Below, in pieces: positions 1 to 5,512 of a stretch of DNA of 5,512 nt. The DNA is from Pseudomonadota bacterium (GTDB taxonomy: Bacteria; Bdellovibrionota_B; Oligoflexia; Oligoflexales; JAPPIL01), in NCBI GenBank assembly GCA_028877195.1, contig JAPPIL010000065.1:1-5512 (forward strand), given 5' to 3'. A model generated the notes under the pieces. That model ran no database searches. It worked only from the letters and a program-made list of their open reading frames with translations, and was not told the DNA's origin. The position numbers were made by a program, and so were the translations under genes. Positions within the stretch are counted from its first letter, which is position 1. Each line of letters begins with the position of its first letter.

Positions 1-195
1 ATTAATTGTAAAATCACCAAACAGTCCTTCATTAGACCATTCGGCGTTTTTTTTTGGCTTTAGTTTTGCTTTGTGTTTGATAAATACAGTAGGCATGCCA
101 ATAGATTAGATGCTGGACTTTGCGAGTAAAAAACTAACAAGAGACTGGCATGTCAATACGCACCCTGCACAATGCTTTATTTATGTCTGTGTCTC
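1..195. other. Non-coding AT-rich region downstream of the metalloprotease gene
   Basis: I see no convincing gene here; short frames are broken by stops from the first bases. The stretch contains a run of nine T at 47-55 and a run of six A at 128-133. Neither is preceded, in the direction that would matter, by a strong GC-rich stem, so no intrinsic terminator is called with confidence for the leftward gene that ends at 196. A spaced repeat pair is listed separately. A 26-codon frame starting at 150 is discussed among the findings but not called. Confidence 0.6.
92..158. repeat. Pair of near-identical 12-bp direct repeats
   Basis: GGCATGCCAATA at 92-103 and GGCATGTCAATA at 147-158 match at 11 of 12 positions, 55 bp apart start to start. 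The first copy contains the 8-bp palindrome GGCATGCC (92-99), so one copy can also pair with part of the other. They lie in the intergenic stretch beyond the metalloprotease stop codon. A paired protein-binding site or the remains of a small repeat are both possible, and chance is not excluded. Confidence 0.35.
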
Positions 196-1914
196 TCACT
201 TGCGTAGTAGCATCTTGCGGGTGGCGGTGAAATTGCCAGCTGCCAGCGTGTAGAAGTAAACGCCACTAGCAACGCGTTCACCTTGATTGTTTCTGCCGTT
301 CCAATGTGCAGCACGGCTCTTATCTTGATAGACACCTGCTGGTTGTGAGCCAAGCGCCAGTGTTCGCACTAACTGCCCTTTGCTGTCATAGATATGGATG
401 TTCACCTGCGCTGCCTTATCTAAACGGTAAGGCAACCAAGTGTCTGGGTTGAAGGGGTTTGGGTAATTAGCCAGCAGCTCGGTCTTTGACGGGGTGAGAT
501 AAGCATGGAGTCGATGCAGTGCTGAAACCCCACGCGCATAAGCGGCAGGTAAGTTTAGTTTTTGTGCAGCAGCTAACCAACCCGCAACCGTTACGGCAGT
601 GAGATGTGCCTCGGCATGCGCATACAGTGTAGGTGCGGCAGCAGTCGTGCCCAACGCACTTGCTACTAGCACTAAATCCGCGACATTGATTGTGCCATCG
701 CCGTTGACATCAGCATTGCCCGCGTCTTGTTGCCCAAACTTCTGAGCAACAGCTATTAAATCTAAAATGTTGATCGTGCCATCGTCATTGACATCTTCTT
801 TACGCCGTGGCGGTGCAGGGAACAGTTTAAGTATTTCGCTATCACCAACGGCAACCGCTATATCATGAGCCGTTTCTCCTTGCTTGTTCTTGAGCGAGGG
901 TTTGATGTTTTGGTGGGCAAGCAAGGCTTTGACGACCTCTTGCTTTCCATACATAACCGCATAATGCAGGGCAGTCATGCCACCGACATCTTGAGTGTTG
1001 ACATCAGTGGTTGGATCATCTTTGAGTAGCTGCAGAGCATGTTTAGGCGGGCTGTGCTTGACTTCAAAAATCAAGGGATGCCTAGGGGCACAACCATCTG
1101 GATCATCTGCAGAAACATATCCTTCGGCAACGTAGTCATCAAAAAAACAATCGCCTGAAGCAAGGTTCTCATGAAAGTATTTATAAAGCCAGATAGCGCC
1201 ACGTCTATCATCTTCACCGATTTCTACCTGTGTATCAACATGTTCATGGGCAGAGTAATCACTTGACATCGCCATTATCGACGCTGGTTGCTTGCCCGTT
1301 GTTCGTGCCAATCCGCCCCGACTATGCATAACTCCCGCACGAGCAAAGGTATCAGCCAAGCCAAAGGCATGCCCAAGCTCATGGGTTAGGGTAGCGAGCA
1401 TATTGGGTGTAACTTTTGTGCTAGACTTTATGTATATCGCAGGTGGGTATTTAATTCCGATGAGGGCATACGACACCCCTGGTGTGCATTCAAAAGTTAC
1501 CCGTAGATCGACTGCTTGCCAACTTTCTAAATCTTCTGGTTCGTTAAGATTATAGAAGTCATTAGGGCTGATGGGGTTGAAGTCAGTTTGCTGCTCATAG
1601 ATAAACTTATCAACCATCGGACGGGGTGGCTTAAGTTCCTTCAGCGGTGCAAGCCAAGTGCGTATCACAGCTGATATGGTTTCTTGTAGTTCGACGCTGT
1701 TTAGCCGTTCTTCAGGTTGACACTCCCCTCGGTAGCGATAACCGATCTGCCAAGATTGCGCAAAAATTTTAGGCATCAGCAGGTTGAGTTCAAGCACGTG
1801 TGGAGAGAAGTTGAAGGCGATAAACTTGCTTTGGGCATCATCCCTAATGATACAGCCATGAGCACAGAGTATGACTGCGATAGCGAGTAATGCCTTCAAT
1901 TTTAAAATTCCCAC
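196..1914 (-). CDS. Secreted zinc metalloprotease with ankyrin-like, dockerin and FlgD-like C-terminal domains
   Basis: Predicted 572-residue exported peptidase that probably cleaves extracellular or surface proteins; the substrate is unknown. Residues 1-20 look like a signal peptide (MGILKLK, then hydrophobic ALLAIAVIL), with cleavage likely before Cys21. The catalytic domain spans about 60-245, with HELGHAFGLAD at 178-188: His178, His182 and Asp188 as zinc ligands, Glu179 catalytic. A Met-turn candidate SIMAM lies at 212-216. This is a metzincin pattern with Asp as third ligand, as in snapalysin-type enzymes. About 279-364 is ankyrin-like (TALHYA at 314-319). About 373-422 is a dockerin with two calcium loops, DVNDDGTIN (374-382) and DVNGDGTIN (402-410). 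About 479-572 is a FlgD-like domain (NYPNPFNP at 483-490) of the kind used as a C-terminal sorting or attachment module. The GTG start at 1914 was chosen because AAGGA lies 8 nt upstream and the signal peptide follows directly. The open frame runs up to an ATG at 2100, but that extension has no signal peptide at its start and crosses the putative MITE. Divergent from the moxR operon. Family call is firm; substrate is not. Confidence 0.88.
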   Translation of the reverse strand: MGILKLKALLAIAVILCAHGCIIRDDAQSKFIAFNFSPHVLELNLLMPKIFAQSWQIGYRYRGECQPEERLNSVELQETISAVIRTWLAPLKELKPPRPMVDKFIYEQQTDFNPISPNDFYNLNEPEDLESWQAVDLRVTFECTPGVSYALIGIKYPPAIYIKSSTKVTPNMLATLTHELGHAFGLADTFARAGVMHSRGGLARTTGKQPASIMAMSSDYSAHEHVDTQVEIGEDDRRGAIWLYKYFHENLASGDCFFDDYVAEGYVSADDPDGCAPRHPLIFEVKHSPPKHALQLLKDDPTTDVNTQDVGGMTALHYAVMYGKQEVVKALLAHQNIKPSLKNKQGETAHDIAVAVGDSEILKLFPAPPRRKEDVNDDGTINILDLIAVAQKFGQQDAGNADVNGDGTINVADLVLVASALGTTAAAPTLYAHAEAHLTAVTVAGWLAAAQKLNLPAAYARGVSALHRLHAYLTPSKTELLANYPNPFNPDTWLPYRLDKAAQVNIHIYDSKGQLVRTLALGSQPAGVYQDKSRAAHWNGRNNQGERVASGVYFYTLAAGNFTATRKMLLRK

Positions 1915-1922
1915 ACTCGTAT

Positions 1923-1927
1923 TCCTT
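1923..1927 (-). promoter_or_regulatory. Ribosome binding site that decides the metalloprotease start
   Basis: On the minus strand AAGGA occupies 1927-1923, 8 nt before the GTG at 1914-1912. The peptide beginning at that GTG is a ready-made signal sequence. The only ATG upstream in frame (2100) would add 62 residues ahead of it and bury the signal peptide. This supports GTG initiation. Confidence 0.65.
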
Positions 1928-1998
1928 GTGCTTGCTCTATGTGTATCGGTGCTTGCGACAGTCTCGTTAAGGATGGCGGGAAGCAGCTCTTGCTGTGC

Positions 1999-2166
1999 GG
2001 CTTTGTTGCATAACTGGTTAAGCGCTAGCAAGTCAGTGCATGGCAAGAGGTCTAGGAGGTGGGTTTGGGAGGAGGCTTCCTCCCAAAAACAAACAGTCAT
2101 TCTGTGTAGTTGTGTGTGCTAACGCAGTTATGTGCCTACCGTGAAGTGTAGTTATGCAACAAAGCT
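1999..2166. mobile_element. Putative 168-bp MITE, IS5-family (IS903-group-like) ends, with near-perfect 9-bp target duplication
   Basis: GCTTTGTTGCATAACT at 2000-2015 is repeated in perfect inverted orientation as AGTTATGCAACAAAGC at 2150-2165. That gives 16-bp terminal repeats, or 17 with one mismatch if the outermost bases 1999 (G) and 2166 (T) are counted. The flanks are TTGCTGTGC (1990-1998) and TTGCTGCGC (2167-2175), a 9-bp direct repeat with one mismatch, as expected for an older target-site duplication. From memory, IS903-group elements start GGCTTTGTTGAATAA and duplicate 9 bp, which fits both features; IS6-family ends are also similar but duplicate 8 bp. The interior is too short for a transposase and contains a central palindrome, so the element is non-autonomous and would need a transposase in trans. 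It lies between two divergent genes, 85 bp from the metalloprotease start and 86 bp before the moxR start. Family assignment is inferred; the repeat structure is directly visible. Confidence 0.72.
2064..2087. repeat. Perfect 10-bp inverted repeat (hairpin) inside the putative MITE
   Basis: TTTGGGAGGA (2064-2073) and TCCTCCCAAA (2078-2087) are exact reverse complements separated by the 4-nt loop GGCT. The stem sits close to the middle of the element. Neither strand has a T run after the stem, so it does not look like a classical intrinsic terminator, though a stable RNA stem could still form in transcripts crossing it in either direction. Confidence 0.7.
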
Positions 2167-2183
2167 TTGCTGCGCTTTTAACA

Positions 2184-2211
2184 TTGCGATTCCAATAGAC
2201 TTTATTAGAAT
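2184..2211 (+). promoter_or_regulatory. Candidate sigma-70-type promoter for the moxR operon
   Basis: TTGCGA at 2184-2189 (4 of 6 against TTGACA) is followed after 16 bp by TAGAAT at 2206-2211 (5 of 6 against TATAAT). Transcription would begin near 2218, giving a leader of about 35 nt before the ATG at 2253. The site lies just outside the right end of the putative MITE, within native flanking DNA. It is a consensus match only, and promoter preferences in this lineage are not well known. Confidence 0.4.
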
Positions 2212-2252
2212 AAACGACGTTGTGTGTGTGCGAAACGACGAGACGATATGAG

Positions 2253-3290
2253 ATGAGTATGGAGTATGCTTTGCCCACTTCTGACTTAACAACAGGCATA
2301 ACTGACGCGGCAGCAAAAGAATTGACTGCCGATGTTGATAAAGCCAGTGCCATGATTGCCAAGATTACCAGCAGTTTGAAGACCGTAATCATCGGGCAGG
2401 ATAAGCTCATTGAACGTTTGATCATGGCTATCCTTGCTGACGGGCATGTGTTGTTGGAAGGTTTGCCAGGGTTGGCAAAGACCACGACGATCAAAGCATT
2501 AGGTGAAGTGTTAGACCTGCAATTCAAACGCGTGCAGTTCACCCCTGATCTGTTGCCTGCTGATATTACAGGCACACAAGTCTATTCACCCAAGACTTCC
2601 GAATTCAGCGTCAAGAAGGGAGCGATATTCACTAACTTACTGCTAGCTGATGAGATCAATCGTGCCCCAGCAAAAGTCCAGTCGGCACTACTTGAAGCAA
2701 TGCAGGAGCGGCAAGTAACGATTGGCATTGAAAGTTTTGCTTTGCCTGCGCCGTTTCTGACGATGGCAACCCAGAACCCTATCGAGCAGGAAGGCACGTA
2801 TCCTTTGCCTGAAGCGCAGGTGGATCGTTTTTTGTTTAAGATAAAAATTACCTACACGACAGTTGAGGACGAGCAACGGATCATGAAGATGGCTGCAGCT
2901 AAACAAGTGCCAACACTTGCTAAAGTAGCTTCGATTGCCGACCTATTGCGGATGCGCGACCTTGCGCACCAAGTTCATGTTGCCGACAGTATTCGCAAGT
3001 ATATCGTTGAGCTGGTGTTTGCCACACGTCAACCAGAGCAGTATAAATGTCAAGACCTGCGTTCATATATCGCTTTTGGTGCGAGTCCGCGTGCTTCAAT
3101 CAATCTTGAAAAAACGGTGAAAATTAACGCCATGCTTGATGGGCGCACCTACGTTACCCCGCAAGACGTGAAGGACATCGCCCCCGACATCTTGCGTCAT
3201 CGCATCATTCCCACTTACGAAGCTGAAGCGGAAGGCAGGAGCAATGACCAGATAATCGACCAAATCCTTGCCAGTGTTGATGTGCCTTAA
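2253..3290 (+). CDS. moxR: MoxR-family AAA+ ATPase
   Basis: Cytoplasmic AAA+ ATPase of the MoxR family, thought to act as a chaperone-like remodeller helping VWA-domain partners mature or assemble. Numbered from the ATG at 2253 (345 residues, normal for the family), it has Walker A GLPGLAKT at 70-77 (Lys76), Walker B LLLADE at 129-134 followed by INRAP, sensor 1 in MATQNP (Asn175), an arginine-finger candidate in EAQVDRF (Arg192) and a sensor 2 candidate in GASPR (Arg280). The C-terminal lid runs to the end. Every key ATPase residue I expect is present. The start is uncertain: the frame extends to a TTG at 2220, and a second ATG lies at 2259. No strong Shine-Dalgarno precedes any of them; 2253 is chosen as the first ATG, with family-like length. 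First gene of the operon, 3 nt before the DUF58 gene, whose product is its probable partner. Confidence 0.95.
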   Translation: MSMEYALPTSDLTTGITDAAAKELTADVDKASAMIAKITSSLKTVIIGQDKLIERLIMAILADGHVLLEGLPGLAKTTTIKALGEVLDLQFKRVQFTPDLLPADITGTQVYSPKTSEFSVKKGAIFTNLLLADEINRAPAKVQSALLEAMQERQVTIGIESFALPAPFLTMATQNPIEQEGTYPLPEAQVDRFLFKIKITYTTVEDEQRIMKMAAAKQVPTLAKVASIADLLRMRDLAHQVHVADSIRKYIVELVFATRQPEQYKCQDLRSYIAFGASPRASINLEKTVKINAMLDGRTYVTPQDVKDIAPDILRHRIIPTYEAEAEGRSNDQIIDQILASVDVP

Positions 3291-3293
3291 GCG

Positions 3294-4175
3294 ATGATTC
3301 CAAAACATCTCCTACAGGAAATCCGTCATCTGGAGTTGAAAGCGAGCTACATAGCTAACGATATGCTGACGGGTGAGTATCTGTCGGCGTTTAAGGGACA
3401 GGGCATGGAGTTTGATGAAATTCGTCCCTACACCTATGGCGATGACATACGGGCGATTGACTGGAATGTTACGGCTCGCATGCATTACCCGCATATAAAA
3501 ATCTTTCGTGAAGAACGGGAGTTGACACTGATGTTAATCATTGATGTTAGCGCTTCGCAGCGTTTCGGTTCCGAGACCAAACTAAAAAGCGAGCGCACGG
3601 CGGAGCTAGCGGCAGTGTTGGCGTTCTTGGCGACGCGCAACAACGATAAGGTAGGGTTGTTAATTTTTGCCAATCATGTGCAACAGTATATCCCACCCCA
3701 AAAAGGGCGAGCGCATGTTTGGCAGCTAATCAAGACTATTCTTGCGCCGCAAGAATTTCAGCAAGGCACGGACATAGATAAGGCATTGGAATATTTATTA
3801 CGTATCACTAAACGTAAGGCGATGTGTTTTTTGATCTCTGATTTTGTTACCACCGCCCCCCCCAAGTCGCTTGCCTTGTGTGCCAAGCGGCATGACTTGG
3901 TGGCGGTGCAGGTGCAAGACCAGCGGGAGCAGAGTTTGCCTAAGTGTGGGTTGCTTGATTTTGTTGACAGCGAAAGTGGCGAGGTAATTACCGTTAACAC
4001 TAGTGATGAGCAATTTCGCCAAGCTTATGCTGCTGACCAGCGAGAACGTTGCGCCAAGCTGAACAAACATTTTCGGCGCTTGGGTATCGACAACTTTACG
4101 ATCAACACCGCAACGTCGGTGGCCCGTCCATTGATTGAGTTTTTACATTTGCGCACGACGAGACAGAGGCGTTGA
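3294..4175 (+). CDS. DUF58 protein with VWA-like domain
   Basis: A 293-residue protein of the DUF58 family, the usual partner of MoxR ATPases; molecular role poorly defined. Residues about 28-80 carry the family signature: GEYLSAFKGQGMEFDEIR, then YGDDIRAIDWNVTAR (48-62) and FREER (71-75). A von Willebrand A-like fold follows, with a complete-looking MIDAS metal site: DVSAS at 84-88 (Asp84, Ser86, Ser88), Thr159 in GTDID and Asp183 in ISDF. I see no clear membrane segment, so it is probably cytoplasmic or membrane-associated through partners, unlike longer DUF58 proteins with N-terminal helices. The ATG sits 3 nt after the moxR stop without a clear Shine-Dalgarno, suggesting translational coupling. 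Its stop overlaps the next start as TGATG. A run of eight C (3856-3863) lies in frame at codons 188-190. Confidence 0.93.
   Translation: MIPKHLLQEIRHLELKASYIANDMLTGEYLSAFKGQGMEFDEIRPYTYGDDIRAIDWNVTARMHYPHIKIFREERELTLMLIIDVSASQRFGSETKLKSERTAELAAVLAFLATRNNDKVGLLIFANHVQQYIPPQKGRAHVWQLIKTILAPQEFQQGTDIDKALEYLLRITKRKAMCFLISDFVTTAPPKSLALCAKRHDLVAVQVQDQREQSLPKCGLLDFVDSESGEVITVNTSDEQFRQAYAADQRERCAKLNKHFRRLGIDNFTINTATSVARPLIEFLHLRTTRQRR
4165..4169 (+). promoter_or_regulatory. Ribosome binding site fixing the DUF4381-like start
   Basis: AGAGG lies 5 nt before the ATG at 4175, inside the end of the DUF58 gene. The ATG shares its A with the TGA stop at 4173-4175. This favours 4175 over the TTG at 4172, and gives a TGATG junction identical to the next one at 4700-4704. 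Confidence 0.55.
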
Positions 4176-4702
4176 TGACCGCTCCTGTGCCGCCGCACAA
4201 TATTTACTCCCTTATGCCTGCAAGTTTCCCGTGGGCTTTTATCGCCTTGGTTGGGTTGGCAATCATTGTGTTTTTTGTTTGGTTGTATCGGCGCAAGCCG
4301 CGCTCAGCGCACCCAGAGGTTGCCATTCAGCGTGATTATGTCGCTGAGACGAGGGCATTGATTCTGCGTTTGCGTCCCCCACACGATGCGTTTCCACTCG
4401 GCAAGGTGCAGGAGGAATATTTTTTTGCGTTGAGCATTGCGTTGCGGAAATTGATTTTTTATCGCCATCAAATCAATGCTGTCGGTGCGACGGTGCGTGA
4501 ACTAGATCGGCGTTTGCTGGCTCTACCGCTCCCCGAACAAACGATTAACGAGATACTGGCTTTTATGCGCCGTGCGGATCAAGTGAAGTTTGCGAAACAA
4601 CCCTCGGATTTAGCGCAGGCACAGGCGGATTACACTCAAGTTGTTAGCTGGACAAAGATGCTTACCGCTACGGGTGATAGTGATAAACAAAAGAACGGGT
4701 GA
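4175..4702 (+). CDS. DUF4381-like small membrane protein
   Basis: A 175-residue protein of unknown molecular function, likely an inner-membrane component of the Bat-type complex. A short N-terminal segment (NIYSLMP at 9-15) leads into one hydrophobic helix at about 19-38, ending in the positive stop YRRK, so the remaining 135 or so residues are probably cytoplasmic. The soluble part is helical and includes the stretch FMRRADQVKFAKQPSDL (130-146), which resembles the conserved end of DUF4381 proteins (ADLxKFA-type motif, from memory). Length, topology and position between the DUF58 and VWA genes match DUF4381 in the moxR-DUF58-DUF4381-VWA order known from Proteobacteria. Both ends overlap neighbours by one base (TGATG), implying coupled translation. 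The family name rests on weak similarity plus context; the membrane topology is more certain. Confidence 0.75.
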   Translation: MTAPVPPHNIYSLMPASFPWAFIALVGLAIIVFFVWLYRRKPRSAHPEVAIQRDYVAETRALILRLRPPHDAFPLGKVQEEYFFALSIALRKLIFYRHQINAVGATVRELDRRLLALPLPEQTINEILAFMRRADQVKFAKQPSDLAQAQADYTQVVSWTKMLTATGDSDKQKNG

Positions 4703-5512
4703 TGCAACTAGCCTATCCATACGTATTACTGCTGGTATCGGTGTTGATACCGCTACTTTACTTGTATCAACGGCGTGGAATTTACGGTCGCATAACGATG
4801 CCGTCCATCGCACCTTTGCGCAACAAGCGAGCGGGGCAGAGCAGATACTTACGCCATCTATTGCTGGCGTTGCGAGTGCTTGCTATCCTTTGTATCATCG
4901 GTGCTTTAGCTCGTCCGCAACTGCTTACAGGTGTGCGAATCAAAGAAACAGAAGGTTTAGACTTGATGCTATTGATCGACACTTCCGCCAGTATGCGTGC
5001 ATTGGATTTTGTCGCCGCAAACAACGAGCGCAAGGATCGTTTAGCGGTGGTCAAGGAGGTTATCGCTGACTTTATCAAAACGAGACACAACGACCGTATC
5101 GGGATGATCGTGTTCGGTGAGCAAGCATTTATTCAAGCACCGCTGACTTCTGACCATGATATCTTGTTAGAGTTCTTGGCGCAGACGGAAATCGGCATGG
5201 CTGGTGATAGCACCGCAATCGGTGATGCGATCGGGGTAAGTGTCAATCGCTTTAAGAATATCCAAGCCAAAAGCAAAGTTGCGATCCTATTGACCGATGG
5301 CGAAAACACCGCTGGTATTATCGACCCGACTATCAGCGCAAAGATTGCGTCTGACTATGATGTTAAGATCTATACGATTGGCATCGGTAGCAACGAAGCT
5401 GTGCCTGTGCCGCATGCAGGGCAGATATTTCGTCAGCAATTACCCCTCGATGAAGGGCTTCTGCAAGACATCGCTAAACAGACGGGTGGCAAGTATTTTA
5501 AAGCGAGCGACA
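4702..5512 (+). CDS. batA: BatA-type VWA-domain membrane protein (3' end cut by window)
   Basis: Partial: 270 codons are visible and the frame stays open to the window end. The start ATG shares a base with the preceding TGA. Two hydrophobic helices at about 4-20 and 52-70 bracket a basic loop (QRRGIYGR, RNKRAGQSR), the usual N-terminus of BatA and BatB proteins. The VWA domain begins at about 86, with a full MIDAS set: DTSAS at 93-97 (Asp93, Ser95, Ser97), Thr171 in DSTAIGDAIG and Asp199 in LTDGEN. The first helix pair plus the external VWA domain suggest a periplasm-facing metal-dependent binding domain. Relatives are about 320-340 residues with a third helix near the C-terminus, so roughly 50-70 residues should be missing. 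Bat proteins were named for aerotolerance in Bacteroides; the role in this organism is unknown. BatA is preferred over BatB because it comes first in such operons. Confidence 0.93.
   Translation, partial: MQLAYPYVLLLVSVLIPLLYLYQRRGIYGRITMPSIAPLRNKRAGQSRYLRHLLLALRVLAILCIIGALARPQLLTGVRIKETEGLDLMLLIDTSASMRALDFVAANNERKDRLAVVKEVIADFIKTRHNDRIGMIVFGEQAFIQAPLTSDHDILLEFLAQTEIGMAGDSTAIGDAIGVSVNRFKNIQAKSKVAILLTDGENTAGIIDPTISAKIASDYDVKIYTIGIGSNEAVPVPHAGQIFRQQLPLDEGLLQDIAKQTGGKYFKASD

Noticed and set aside
30..55. Possible rightward intrinsic terminator ending in nine T
   Set aside because: The T run is striking but no stable GC-rich stem directly precedes it, and no upstream gene is visible in the window.
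2064..2087. Hairpin as an intrinsic terminator
   Set aside because: Neither strand has a T run immediately after the stem, so it is kept as a structural repeat within the MITE.
1915..2100. 62-residue N-terminal extension of the metalloprotease from the ATG at 2100
   Set aside because: It places a clear signal peptide at residue 63, most of it is encoded within the putative MITE, and a good Shine-Dalgarno precedes the internal GTG at 1914.
2220..2252. TTG start for moxR at 2220
   Set aside because: It would add 11 residues rich in Cys and Arg that are unlike MoxR N-termini, translated from a TG-repeat leader; the ATG at 2253 gives a family-typical length.
2033..2575. 180-codon minus-strand open frame
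   Set aside because: It runs antisense to the conserved 5' part of moxR and across the MITE, with no recognisable domain; a shadow frame.
3798..4070. Minus-strand open frames under the DUF58 gene
   Set aside because: They are antisense to conserved VWA-like coding sequence and give low-complexity, unrecognisable peptides.
4641..5069. 142-codon plus-strand open frame
   Set aside because: It overlaps the end of the DUF4381-like gene and the start of batA in another frame; its translation is rich in Arg and Cys with no domain, while the batA frame shows a full VWA domain.

Overview
The window looks like chromosomal DNA from a Gram-negative-type bacterium, most likely Candidatus Poribacteria or a close relative. 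The main clue is the C-terminal half of the leftmost gene: a two-loop type I dockerin followed by a FlgD-like tail (NYPNPFNPDTWLPYRL near its start, a chain end of ATRKMLLRK). From memory this architecture is very common in secreted proteins of Poribacteria. No ribosomal or other phylogenetic marker is present, so the assignment is an inference.

Layout. Bases 1-195 are AT-rich and non-coding, with a 9-T run and a spaced near-identical 12-bp repeat. Bases 196-1914 (minus strand) encode a secreted multidomain zinc metalloprotease: signal peptide, metzincin-type catalytic domain, ankyrin-like segment, dockerin and FlgD-like C-terminal domain. A GTG start preceded by a good Shine-Dalgarno fits better than the far-upstream ATG at 2100. 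Bases 1915-2252 separate two divergent transcription units. This gap holds what appears to be a 168-bp MITE (1999-2166) with 16-bp terminal inverted repeats, an imperfect 9-bp target duplication and a central hairpin. Its ends resemble those of the IS903 group of the IS5 family.

Bases 2253-5512 (plus strand) form a tightly packed operon: a MoxR AAA+ ATPase, a DUF58 protein with a von Willebrand A-like fold, a small single-pass membrane protein of DUF4381 type, and a BatA-type VWA membrane protein cut off by the window end. The junctions are a 3-nt gap followed by two TGATG stop/start overlaps. In this known Bat-type locus the MoxR ATPase is thought to act as a chaperone-like remodeller on VWA partners, two of which (DUF58 and BatA) carry complete-looking MIDAS metal sites here. 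More VWA, TPR or BatD-like genes probably follow beyond the window.

The operon itself is a known type. The least routine items are the putative MITE between the divergent genes and the protease-ankyrin-dockerin-FlgD chimera. I saw no tRNA, rRNA, CRISPR array or phage genes.
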